Shown: piece by piece, positions 47,130 through 57,619 of the stretch | How positions within the stretch are numbered: the first letter of the stretch is position 1 | How the letters are laid out: every line of letters starts with the position of its first letter | Assembly (NCBI GenBank): GCA_019915135.1 | Contig: JAHLMK010000001.1 | Coordinates: 124,001 to 188,000 of the forward strand | Reading direction: 5' to 3' | DNA: 64,000 bases | Source of the DNA: Strobilurus pachycystidiatus | Taxonomy: Eukaryota > Basidiomycota > Agaricomycetes > Agaricales > Physalacriaceae | Notes under the pieces: generated by a model | Told to the model about the DNA's origin: nothing | Database searches by the model: none | Seen by the model: only the letters and a program-made list of their open reading frames with translations | Made by a program: the position numbers and the translations under genes

Positions 47130-49921
47130 CGCGGCCCTCTGTAATGTCCGGCGACGAGTAATTGGTTGGATGGTGCGGGGGTGCCGAGGTCGCCGTCGCC
47201 GTCGTCCAGGCTTGTAAAGAGTGTGGGGAGGAAGATACTAGATACCCTTACCTGCTGACCCCGCCCTGTCCTGCGCGCCCCGGAGATTGCGTCTGCGCCG
47301 TCCTAACCCGTCCTGCCCTTAGCCATCATCGCCGTCGTCGTTGGTAGGCGTGATCGCGAGGGCTTAGACGAACGGCAGCCTCGTCGAAGGAGGGCTTACG
47401 CGGGCGAGACGGTTCCAGCGTCATCCACACCATTTGCGAGGCGTGGAAAAAGAGCCGGCTTCCAAATCGGCCAGGAGTCGGAGGAGAGAGGTAGAGAGCG
47501 GCCCCAGACATGATTCCTGGGGCTGGATGCGGTGTTCTCGCCATCCTGCTGTGGTGGCAGGAGGCAAGGAGCGAGCACGATCGTTGCTCGGACGATCGGA
47601 CCGGTGAATCCGATCGTCGAGCTCGTCGACGTCTACACGTATTGTACGCGTTCAACTTGCTCTGACGGCCCAAATTTTGCCCAAGGTGGTCTGTAATTAT
47701 ACAATCTGTTATCCCTGTGGGACTTGAAGTACCTCAAATGATGCAAGGGACTCTTGTTGAGTGTTTGAGTGGTCACCGTGCAGTCTGTCCTTGGCAATGA
47801 GCGCGACGGCGGTACTAATAAGAATTCAAGAATATGAGAACATGAGGCGTCTTAGAATGGTGCCCACTAGGCATCTACAGATTTCCATGTCAGTTCGAGT
47901 TGTGTGGAAGATGTTAAATTCTGTCTTACCATCGAACAATGCATTGAACATATGTATTGCGAACATGTATACGATGTCGTGCTTACCAGGTACAGATCTC
48001 AGACAATCTTCACCAGCGATTTTGTTTACGATCCTATGTAATCTCTGCTATATTTTATTCGCCCCGCCTTCGTCGTTCGGTCGCTACGACGTCTTGAACG
48101 ACGTCCGGAGATTCGGTCCGAACGATCCGAGCAGCGATCGAACGCTGTTCGGAATCGTTCTCTCTCATTCTCGCCACCACCATGTCACGGTGACCTCGCT
48201 GCCTGCCCACCAATCACCGGCAAACTCGACGCGCTGCCTTTGAGCGCTGTCTTTCGCCGTTCCCAGCTCGCAGAGCCCCGGATTCGACCCGGACCTGGAC
48301 GACCGCGTAAGCCCCCGACAACGGGCAGCAGCTCGCGGAAAACAGGCGCCGTCGACCATTGGAGTCGACGCCAAGTGGCGCCAGCCCCGTTGCAACCCCG
48401 GAGCGGCTCTGCAAGAACGGCGGCCGTTGGATGCCGCGCTGCTCGTCTGCTGGCGAGCAGGGCGTGCAGGTGCGTATTTTTTTCGTCCTTTTCAATTCTT
48501 CCGAGGCCCTGTCGATTGGCCAGTTGGGGCCCAGCTGCGCGAGCGCCGTCGCAGCGCCCGTGTGGGCTACCATTCTTGGGCGGCGGCGGGATACGGTGCG
48601 CTGTGGGCGTAACGAGTCGACGCCAAGCGTTTCCAGCCCGGGCGCAAGCTCGGAATTGGGCTCTGCTCTGCACGGACGGTCACCGATGAATGTGGCGCTG
48701 CTTTGCTCGCGAGCGGCGCCACCCAGTCATTCCTGGTCTCTTTCATTCATTTGCCGCAGCTTCTGCTACCGGAGATTGCATTACTGATTCTTTCTTAGGT
48801 CACACGTCGTGGACGATCCCTGAACGGGGCCTTGGCTCGCCGGCACCTTCAACGACACCTGCCCCCCTCCCCCCCTCCCTTCCAACCCTCCTAGCCTACG
48901 CAGGCACTCTCGCATAGCCCAGTACGCGATGGTCCGCCCTTGGACCAGCGGAAGAGCCGGGGCGACCGTGTAGCGGGGCTGGTGGGAGTGTTGCCAGGCG
49001 ACAGGGCGACGGCAACGACGATGAGGACAACGACGGTGCCACCACTGTATCAATGGCGAATCCGATTTGCAGACCGCCTAATCAGCGACGACGTTCGCGG
49101 ATTACGCTTGCGCGAATCCCTTCCAATTCTCCTCCCCTGTGCCGTCTCATTCCCCCCCTCATCTCCCTTATGCTGTTTCTCCCCTCCATTCTCTCTCCAA
49201 CCCCACTCCCTTACCCCTCGGCTCCTCCCCCTCCCCTTGTCCTCTTCCCTCTGTCTTCGTTGACGGAGGATTTCATGCCGGGTTGACGCCCCGCGCACAT
49301 TTGTGTGCGGGTGCTCGTCCTGCATGATCCAGAATTCTGTGCCCTAGGCACAAACACTAAGCGCTGATGGCTCTAGTCCGGTCATCTCGGGGATAGGTAC
49401 ATCCAAACCCCATCCACGCATCCAGCCATTGCTGCGCCACAAGTACTTTGATTTTTGTATATACTATCATGATGTACTGCAGTATTGTATATACAAGAAT
49501 TTGAGTCCAACGGAGCCCGGAATCCCGAGCAACGAATGCCAAATGGCGGGTGATCCAGTTTCCTAATTGGGAACGGTATCCGAAGTGAACCCGCCCCATC
49601 CAGCTCACGCCACACTCTAATTGCCCCGCTCGCCTGCTCAAATAATATAAGACCCTTCTGGGTATGTGCGCCTGCAAATGCGCTCCCATCCCGCTCAAAA
49701 TTGAGGGCGCTAGAGCCCGCTCAACTATTTGATGGGTGATTCTGAGCCTCCTTCCCGAAAGGGAATTCTCACGCACAGCGCCCACCAGACAGCGAGCGGG
49801 GCACATCTATTCCCGCCACATCACAGTGAGCACAGCTGGAGCGCTCACCATCCACCCCCCGCCCCCTACAGAGAGGTGACATTGGGTGACACTTTTTTTG
49901 GCTGGAGCCCTTTTGGGCTCA

Positions 49922-49965
49922 ATAATGTATTGAGAAACTCAGCCCATTGGGCTGATTTCATACAT
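49922..49965 (-). repeat. Right TIR of the TA-site element
   Basis: Inverted partner of 46118-46161. Confidence 0.8.
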
Positions 49966-50346
49966 TATTGGGGCGCCCACAGGTGCCTCCTCCGACTACG
50001 ATTCCAGATTTCCGTACCCCAATTTCGATCAGGATCACGAGGAGGTTGAAGAGGTATACTGGGTCGTTCTGCAGGGCACGGAGCCGGGAGTTTACTACGG
50101 GCGAGAGGCCGCGGTGCGCGCGAATCCGACTCTGCGTCAGACGCCGTATGGATCGCGTACCCAAGTCGAGGCAGATCGACTTTTCGCCCTTGCCACCGTC
50201 CGCCATTTTGTTCATCGCTTTTCGTAGATGTAATCGTACCTGTACCACCCGTTGTTTAGTGTATCAAATTCATTCTATGCATCATCATGTTATTGTGCAA
50301 GTAGCGTAGTATTGAAGGGAAACATTGTTCAATATATGTAAGGTAG

Positions 50347-51071
50347 TCAGAGGCATGAGGGTGACTGTTGATATAACAGCTGCCTCTTGGATCGAGCTGC
50401 AGCCAGTCCATCGTGTAGTTCGGCGCTCTTCTCTTGCATATCTCGAATATAGGATATCAGTCTTTCCAGACGTCTGTGAATATCTTCGGCGTCCTGCGAA
50501 TATTGTGTAGCTTGCCCCGCCGTCTCCAAGATGTCATCCCAGATATCCCGCACCTTCCGACGCTCTTGGTCCCATCGCTCGGCAAGAACGTCGAGCGCAA
50601 TGGCCTGAGGGCAGGTGGATGGATCATCCCACTCGTTGCTCCCTAGGTTGTGATCTTTGTACGTCTCAAACAGACCCTCGCAATAATTGGGCAAAGAATT
50701 GTACGTCGCAACGCGCATCTCCGCGTCGATATGCCTTGCAGGACGCATGAGTCGAATAAGAGACGAATGGTCAATATCACTGTAGAACAGTCATTAATGT
50801 GGGGAGGTGGTGCTGAACTGCAACGCACTTTATGCTTGGCTCGATAGCCACGCGACGTGCTCGGCCGTCCCGAGCAGCTCGAGCCTCATAGCTAGCCTTC
50901 ATCTTCTCCAAATGCTTGTCTCGATGTCTGAAGTGAAAGAGAGGAAGAATCTGCTTAGTGTTTAAGTTGTAGCAGAAGCAATGTTACGCACTTCCAATGC
51001 CAACGCATTTTGCGATCTTTCTCTGCCTGTCGCTTTTCCTCGGGCGTACGATATTTAATTTGACGAGGCAT
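50347..51071 (-). CDS. KDZ cargo 3: small basic plus coiled-coil protein
   Basis: Exons 51071-50992, 50927-50829 and 50779-50347 total 612 nt, giving 203 aa. The first 60 residues are strongly basic (MPRQIKYRTPEEKRQAEKDR, then RWHWKHRDKHLEKMKASYEA), like a DNA- or RNA-binding helix. The middle has TYNSLPNYCEGLFETYKDHN, and the C-terminal half is a likely coiled coil (AEDIHRRLERLISYIRDMQE). The basic-helix-plus-coiled-coil layout recalls bZIP-like or transposase-helper proteins, but I cannot assign a family. It sits between cargo 2 and the dioxygenase, on the same strand as the latter. Confidence 0.65.
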
Positions 51072-51373
51072 ATCGAAGGGAGGAAGACAATCTAATGCCT
51101 AGGCAAGGTGGCGGAAGAGGTGTGAGGTCGTGATTTTCAGAGGGATGTAGGCAGTTGATGGGGCGAAGCCAAGCACAGGACATGATCACAATTCGCATAT
51201 GCATATACCTCTCAGAATGAATTCATTAGACTTTTTCATTAGACTTTTTCATTACACCATATTTCGCTACCTCAGACACTCCAAAACCTAGTGCAGATTA
51301 TGGCTTTACATGCTTAAAGTGATTTCGAGTAAAGAAAGTGGCGGAAATAAAAATAAAAAGACTATAATTTCAT
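51072..51373. other. Spacer between KDZ cargo 3 and the dioxygenase gene
   Basis: About 300 bp holding the promoter side of cargo 3 and the 3' flank of the dioxygenase. A short tandem repeat (ATTAGACTTTTTC, two copies at about 51225-51251) is the only visible structure. Confidence 0.4.
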
Positions 51374-53016
51374 TTATGGTTCTCGGTCCAACAAGTCCTC
51401 TAATTTGGAATACAGTGATAGCCCCATCTCCCATCGTGTACTCTTCAGAGCATCCAGGCGACGGAACTCTGCACGGTTCTTGCTCTTGAGCTGTTTATCG
51501 TTCTTGAAGCCGTTATCAACATAACGGAACAACGCGCCAGCAGCAAACTGTGTGAAGGAAAGCCGCTCGTCGCCTTCAGCGGGCGGAACATTCGAGTGCT
51601 CGACGGTGGCGGAGGGAATGAGGATAGTGGAGGCGTGCGGAAACTCGATGACCATTCGGAGATTCCATAGGATGATATGCCCTCCGAGTTTGGGGCGAAA
51701 TCCCTTTTTCGCAAGTGCGCAGATGGCGCACCAGCCAAAAGAAATGTTCGCGCTGTCGCGATGCCTAAACGACCACGACCTTCGAGAGAGATTGAAGGCG
51801 GCGCACGGAAAGACTGACTTTGAGAAGTTGAGTCCAAGGCTTGGGTCGTGATGGTGCAAAGCGTCCATGTGTTCCTTGTAGTAATTGAATAGGTTGGGGC
51901 TCCATCGCTGAAAGGCGGAGCTGGCGAAAGTGGCGAGGCGATTGATAGAGTGATTCCCAAGAAGGAGCTCGTTGACTGCGGCGTGCGTACCGGCGCTGAG
52001 GCGCAAAGGTCCGGGCTGCCCCTTGCCAGCAGTAACGCCGACGTTATGGGCGATAAATAGCCCCCGCCGGTGCTTCTTCGTCTCTTTCTCGAGCCATTGT
52101 TCCTGCTCGCCAACGGAGGCCATCGTTTCAAAGGCCTTGTCGGCGTCCTCGACGTAGGAAGTATCGCGCGGACGTCCAGCAAGAACTGCGAAGATCACGC
52201 CGTTTTCATCGCAGATGGGAATGGGGGTTCTGTTGATGAGATGTTAGGACATGGAGATAATCTACGGAGGGCGCCGTGCTTACATGCCGTCCCAAGCTAT
52301 ATAAGTGAACCCCATAGCATGGAGCTCCTCCAGGGTATACTCTCGGTCGTAGTCGATGATTTCGTCCCTCTGTGGCTTGGCAAAGTAGGCGCCGTGGGCC
52401 GCCGGAAACTCGTGTGTGTCCACGTCGCTGACTACCGGCGGAGCAGCAGCAGTTTCGAGAAGGGAGGCGGTGCTTCCGGGGGCGGGAACGTGACCGACCT
52501 CCTTGATTGCCGCCGAACGACTCTTGGCGCGTTTAGCGTGCCGGTAATTGAACTTCCCGTCTGAGGGCGCATGGCGCTTTGAGCTCGAGGATTCTTCCCG
52601 CGGCGGGCGCAAAGTAGACGACGAGGGCGCGGAGTCTGGGGGTGCAGCGGTCGCAGAAGGCAGTGGCCGTGCGTTGCCAGAAGAATGAGGGGGCGGTGAG
52701 GGAGTGTGGTGGCTTGGAGATGGAGGGGTGTGATGAGTGGCGGCGCCGCGCAGAGGGATGTTGTTCGGATCCGGGGGCGGTGAGGGGGGAGCGTCCTGAT
52801 GATCTGGGGCCATGAGGTAGGCAATGGTAATGTCCTCGGCAATCTGCAATGATTCCTTCAACTTGAATTTACGCGTCGTGCGCAGCGGCTCGATGCGCTC
52901 CCCAGCAGGATGCCCCCCGCCCGCAAACTCCTTGCCACTGCGAAGCTACCAATATAAAGAGTCAGAAACATAAGCGGACGAGCTCAGTCACTCACTTGAC
53001 GCGTAAACCAGACCAT
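51374..53016 (-). CDS. KDZ cargo 4: TET/JBP-type 2-oxoglutarate/Fe(II) dioxygenase
   Basis: Exons 53016-52996, 52945-52284 and 52229-51374 total 1539 nt, giving 512 aa. The first 190 residues are disordered (Pro/Ser/His-rich, with a basic patch near KRHAPSDGKFNYRHAKRAKS). The catalytic double-stranded beta-helix follows: iron ligands HRD (about H384 and D386, in FRHRDSANISFGWCAI), GGHIILWNLRMVIEFPHAST, the distal His (about H439, in SATVEHSNVP) and a likely 2-oxoglutarate-binding Arg (about R450, in DERLSFTQFAAGALFRYVDNGF). This signature is that of the fungal TET/JBP family, members of which oxidise 5-methylcytosine in DNA. The role here, demethylating or marking the element or its target, is inferred. 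The gene is divergent from the transposase. All key residues are present and it looks intact. Confidence 0.85.
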
Positions 53017-53270
53017 GAGTGGCGCGCCCTGTGAAGGGAGTCAGCGATTTTGTCAATATGGTAGACGCGCAAGACGCTTCTTGCACGACGCTCAAGATCA
53101 GAGAAGCGGATCTGATATGGCCCCAGGGATGATTCCAGTACCAGACGGCCGCCATCCTCTCTTCAACGCCGGCAGAGAGCGCGTCTTGCTATATGAAATT
53201 GCTTACCTTGGGGGTCAGGAGCAAGTTGGTTGAACGTGACTGTAACAAGTCACGTACCTGTTATTGCAGC
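53017..53270. promoter_or_regulatory. Bidirectional promoter region of the dioxygenase and the KDZ transposase
   Basis: 254 bp between the start codons of the two divergent genes. No clear TATA box. An intron-like CAG just before the transposase ATG leaves open a short 5' exon within this interval. Confidence 0.45.
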
Positions 53271-56200
53271 ATGGTTGGCGTTAAGGCGGTCAAGACTCGC
53301 TTCCAACCAAAAAAAAAGATCAAGGCCGCGGTCATCAGCTCTTCCTCGGGTCAAGGACAACCTTCCATTCGACGATCTCTCACCAAAGCTGGAGCCCGCC
53401 GTCACACCGACGAGACGATCCAAGACCTTCATGCTCGCGTTCATACGCTGACGCGAGCTCAGCGGCTTGAACTGCACGCCATTTCCGCCGCACCTGCGCC
53501 TCTTGCTCCGCTGGAGTCGGAGGATTTTCCAGGCGCCGATGGCTTTGCGGACGACGACGACGATGTCGAGATGCTAGATGCCGTGCTGGGCGGAAGGGCG
53601 AGGATGCAGGGGATGTCGCACGAGGGAGGGGAGTTCCAAGAAGTGTTAGCTGAGCTTGTGGACGAGCAGCGAAAGGAAGCAGAGTGCGTTGAATTCGCTA
53701 GCGTTATTCACATTACTGATTTCAGTCATAGGGCTCAAGCGAAAAAGACCAGGGGAAGGGACAGGAGGACACGACGCGACCGTACAGAACGGCGCACACA
53801 GATTCTCCGCGCTCAGCTCCCCGACTTTGTCGAGGCCTATCTCAACTGGTCATCTTCGAGAGGTGCGGATGCGCTGGGCAACACTGCGCCATTTCCCGCC
53901 ACGCCCTCTTCGCCTGAGTCAGCCTGGCCTCAGCGACATACCGTTGGCGTAATCGACCTCTTTTGGCGTCGACAGGTGCACATAGAGTTGGCGGAATCCG
54001 ACCAGACAACGGCTTCAGCCCTCATCCGCCAGGGCCTCATGCCCATCGCCGCCCTTTACCATACCTACGCGATCAGCATCCGCACTCTGGAGCTCTTCCG
54101 CGTAACACGACTCCGCTGCCCTCAGCTTTCGATAGAGGCGTTTGTACGGAGCCTCAACGATTTGCATCTGGTCAGTGCGCCGCCCCACAAAAAGCTTTCC
54201 GAGTCCTGATGTTAGACACGCAGGTTCCTTCGCGTACCACTCTGGCAGAACAGTTTTCGATTGCGTACGATCTCTACGAGGAGATCCTGCTCGCTGTGGA
54301 CAAACGAGTCGCACGCGCTCTTCAACGCGACGGGATCAATTATCGCATCAAGCACGCCTGCCCGTGCTGCATGTACAAGCTGGAAGGCGAGCCCGAACTT
54401 CTTTATCAGATGCTGTTCTGCATGGATGGCAACGATTCTCTCAAGCGCGTCTTGCGCAGGGTTCACAAATCGGACGTGGACGACCCCACCCCCGCAGAAA
54501 GCAGCGAGCGCAAAGATACGCGCGGCGATGGGATGGACTATATGCTCTCTCGCGACAAGGTGGACAAATGGACCAAGGAGCTGATTGAGTCAACGGCAGG
54601 ACCGCCTCAGGTATGCACGGTATCAAAGATGCAGAGCCTGTGCTGACCGAATTCTAGGACGATGACGACCCGAATTGGTGCGAGGACAGATGGGAGAATA
54701 TGAAGAACGAGATGGCGGCTCGGATGTGGGGAATCTTCGATGAGACAGGGATCTTTTTGGCTTTGTGCCGCCACGGCTTTGTCCTCATCGCGGCGGACAT
54801 GATTCGAAGCGGCGAATTGTCAGTCAAGCCCACATTTACTCCCGTATATACTAACTCCTTCCCAGGGCAAAGTATCCACTTGCCATTGTCGAGCATCTCC
54901 TGGAGACACTGGATGAGGGGCGACTCGGCGGCGGCTACGACATAGGGTGTAAATTCGGGACGACTCTCCATCGCAGCCCTCTCGGCCCTCTAGCCAAAAA
55001 GTTACGATACACCTCATTGGTCGGCCTATTCCACGGGCACGCGCACAATCGCCTTTGCCAGACGCGCAACCTAACGACGTACTGTGACGGCGTGGGATTG
55101 GAGGATCTTGAGGGCTGTGAACGCTTCTTTGCGAGGACGAATGCCATCGCCGGGGTAACGCGTTATGCCAGCAAAGTCCATCGTCGGCGACTCATCGCCC
55201 AAGTGTTCCGGCGGAAGGACGTCGATACCTACGAGCAACTTAGTAAGCGCACTCGCTATGGATGTGAAGAGTTCTACTAACAAAGCCCAGGTAAATTTCT
55301 TGTAGACAACTATACGCAGGCGTTGGAGCTCCTGGCGGGGGAGAGTACCTTAAAAGGAACCATGAAGGCAAAGGGCGTCGCGAGCGCCGACGTCTTCAGG
55401 CTCTGGCTTGAGGAGGAGCGCGCACATCTCCTCCAGCTCAAACGTGAGCCCGCCGAGGAGACTCTGCAGATGGAGTACCTCCAGAAGCTTGAGGTCATGG
55501 CGCAGCTCCAAGCCCAGCTTCAACGAGCCCAGGATGCGTTCCGAAACTTGAACGCCAGCAACATCCACCGACGGGACGATACGCGCGCCGTCGAGACTGC
55601 GCAGCGCCATGCCGGAGAGAAGCTGGATCGAGTGATCAACGACGTTCAGCTACTAGAGGAACGGCTGGGTATTGAGATCCGTTGGAAGCCGCAGGACAAA
55701 GAATGGGTAGAGGTATCTGCCATGCTCAAGACACGGAAATACCGTCGCGCCCTCGATGTATTGGAAGGCCTGGTCATTGCCCGCCTGTTTGAGCTGACAA
55801 AAATGAACCAATCCCAGACTGGTTGTCCTTCATTTGATTATTCATGACTCACGCTGATCTATTCACAGGATACAAGCTTCGCAAGCACATTGCCAACGCC
55901 TTGAAGACGCGTTCCCATGCCATCAGTACAGCACTCGACAAGTACAACGCCGCCGCCGCCGCATTCGCTCCTCGTAAGCCAGAGCTGAAGTGGGCTCAGG
56001 TTGTCGAGTACGCCTTTCTAGCCGACTTCGATCTGTTGAGGGAATCGCGGACCGACATTCGCGACAAGCCGTGGGCCCAGCCGTGGGGCCGCCACATTAT
56101 GGATCAACACTTCAAGATCGAGCGCGCACGGGAGGAGATACAACGGCTCAATGTCGAGATCCGCCGTCTCGTCACGTTCATCCGCGACGAGGACGCAGAC

Positions 56201-56554
56201 TTGGAGAAGAGGCGGGGAGAATGGCAGGAGAAGGACCCCCGGATCGCCTTCCATATCGACGTATACCGGCGCTCCAAGGCTAGGTTCAACGGCAAGCACA
56301 TATCGCGCTTTGCGGACCTCGCAAGGATGCCTGGCTTTACTGGAGACGTCACCCCCGGCGCGCACATCCCGACGGTCGATGAGCAGACGGCGGTCGATGC
56401 GGAGATACAGGAAGATGAAGCCGCCGTCATCGTCGATGGCACTCCCGAAGACGACGACGACGACGCCGACGATGCCGCCGAGGTCGCCAACCTTGACACT
56501 GAGGCACAGTTAGCACATCAATTCGAACTCTTACAGGTCGTTAGTGACATGTAA
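53271..56554 (+). CDS. KDZ transposase (Kyakuja-Dileera-Zisupton family)
   Basis: Exons 53271-53683, 53726-54170, 54224-54610, 54658-54818, 54866-55242, 55291-55821 and 55869-56554 total exactly 3000 nt, giving 999 aa. It should cut and join the TIR ends. The N-terminus is basic (FQPKKKIKAAVISSSS), with an acidic patch after it. The cysteine cluster HACPCCMYKLEGEPEL lies at about 331-346. Likely catalytic acids of the RNase H fold: D354 (FCMDGNDSLKR), D494 (GGGYDIGCKFG) and E551 or E554 (GLEDLEGCERFFARTN). Also typical are GLFHGHAHNRLCQ and RYASKVHRRRLIAQ. The C-terminal third has long charged helices and an acidic end (PEDDDDDADDAAE). An in-frame upstream Met exists at 53193. No stop or frameshift was seen, so it may be active. 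Confidence 0.93.
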
Positions 56555-56621
56555 AATAGTCTATTATAATGTTGTTTACTATGTCTGTATTTTGTAGCAT
56601 ATTTCAATTGGTATTTTTCAT

Positions 56622-56952
56622 CTGCAATGAGCAGAGGGGCGGGATCAACAGCGGACATCCCGATTGGGTAGTAGTGGCATGGCGGACCGCAGTCCAAGTG
56701 ATGACGAAGCCGCGGGAAAGTGCGAGCGACGACTTGGCCGGATTGGGAATGAGCGCATGGACGCTCGGCCAGCGGGACCGCCCAGTACCCGCCCGGAGAG
56801 CTCAGGATTCATATTTAACAAGTGCATTTCACCGGGATTTAATGACTTGCTAGTGCTTGACCGGCATATGCGGTCGATTCAGCCTAGTTAGGTACAGTAC
56901 CCATATGGAAGTATGCTACCTAATTAGGTTGGTTTGATGGGACAATCAGGTG
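56622..56952 (-). repeat. Right TIR of the KDZ transposon
   Basis: 331-bp inverted partner of 41776-42106. Starts 67 bp after the transposase stop codon. Confidence 0.95.
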
Positions 56953-57619
56953 TCGGCTTTGTACTCTTCGAAGTCGATGAAGAAGGACTGGGCGTCCTGT
57001 CCTTTCTTCTGTTTCAATTTCTTGATCTCCTCCTGGGCGATCGTCTTCGAGTTGGTCCCTCCGAAGGCTCTTTTCAAGGCGTCCTTGAAGTCCGTATAAG
57101 TCAGGTATGGCTCCTCTCCTTTCTCGTAGAGGGCGGTCTGCGTGCTGGCCCATTTGATAACAGCGGGCCCCTCGGTCATGTACGATAGCGCGGCGAACAC
57201 TCTGTTGCGCGCGGTCTCGTAGGCTCGAGGTTCGGAGGCGAAGAGGATGTGGAGTTGGGAGAAGAACGGCTCGATGCCGTCCGACTTCCCGCTAAACTTG
57301 GCCGGGGTCCCGAAGCGCGCCTTGGATGCGCGATGTTGCGCGGCTTGCGCCTGTGCTTGGGACGCGGCCAGCTGGACGCCGCTGAGCTCGCTGATACGCT
57401 GAAGAAGTTGAGCGTGGAGGTTCGCCACCTCGTGGCTCCTGTTGATTTCGTCCTGCGCGATGGTAGTGATGCGCTGGTTCAGATTGTCGAGGGCCGTCCC
57501 TATGCCACTGAACATGCTATGCAGCTCTCTCTGCTCGTTGGTGGGCTCGGTGGCCGGGGCCATGGGGGCGTCTTCGGTGCTCATAGTCGTTGGGTCGTCG
57601 AAAGGGGAGAGAACCGTAT

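Larger units (their letters stand above)
46118..49965. mobile_element. TA-site TIR element inside KDZ cargo 2
   Basis: 3848 bp flanked by TA (46116-46117 and 49966-49967). The ends match as inverted repeats: ATATATGAAATAAGCCCAAT on the left and ATGTATGAAATCAGCCCAAT on the complement of the right, continuing through GGCTGAGTTTCTCAATACAT. Beyond that the arms stay loosely similar for several hundred bases (for example 46552-46590 with 49590-49640). No transposase or other recognised protein was found. The interior (47.3-49.3 kb) is GC-rich with only overlapping, low-complexity frames. TA duplication would fit a Tc1/mariner-type or related mobiliser, but that is inference. Confidence 0.75.
44703..50227 (+). 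pseudogene. KDZ cargo 2: Ser/Pro-rich protein with RNase H1 N-terminal-like end, split by a TA-site element
   Basis: Exons 44703-44766, 44851-45003, 45060-45125 and 45176-46117, then 49968-50227 after removing the 3848-bp insert and one TA. The total is 1485 nt, giving 494 aa, with every join in frame. The long middle is Ser/Pro/Arg-rich (SLSPTKKP and SLSPKKRR repeats), followed by a Gly run and an Asp-rich run. The C-terminal 55 residues (about 438-492; VYWVVLQGTEPGVYYGREAA) resemble the RNase H1 N-terminal / caulimovirus viroplasmin fold, which binds RNA-DNA hybrids or double-stranded RNA. The similarity is from motif recognition only. As it stands, translation ends just inside the insert (after CQINI), removing that domain. 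Confidence 0.7.
41776..56952. mobile_element. Complete KDZ DNA transposon with TET/JBP cargo
   Basis: 15,177 bp between terminal inverted repeats of about 331 bp (41776-42106 and 56622-56952; about five mismatches), ends CACCTGATTG...CAATCAGGTG. The flanking 8-bp duplication TCGGCTTT (41768-41775 and 56953-56960) is proven by comparison with the uninterrupted Gypsy-1 gag. It holds five spliced genes: Lys-rich protein (-), RNase H1-N-like protein (+), basic coiled-coil protein (-), TET/JBP-type dioxygenase (-) and KDZ transposase (+). Only the second is broken, by a TA-site insertion. Without that insertion the element is about 11.3 kb. The family link between KDZ transposons and expanded TET/JBP genes in basidiomycetes is known from comparative work by Iyer and colleagues; this copy shows both genes inside one pair of TIRs. 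Confidence 0.96.
41299..57584 (-). pseudogene. gag: Gypsy-2 Gag, split by the KDZ transposon
   Basis: Parts 57584-56953 and 41767-41299 join across the KDZ element with one TCGGCTTT copy removed, giving 1101 nt, the same as intact Gypsy-1 gag. The break is at the codons for FEEYKADTGFND in the capsid region. The zinc knuckle (CYNCGKSGHFARNC) is in the distal part. An apparent ATG at 41778 comes from the insertion boundary and is not a real start. Confidence 0.93.

Noticed and set aside
48165..49325. Several 100-160 codon frames on both strands in the GC-rich part of the TA-site element
   Set aside because: They overlap each other in many frames, are low-complexity (Arg/Pro/Ala), and have no recognisable motif or consistent splice structure.
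41776..56952. CACTA/EnSpm element because the ends begin with CAC
   Set aside because: The duplication is 8 bp, not 2-3 bp, and the transposase carries KDZ signatures.
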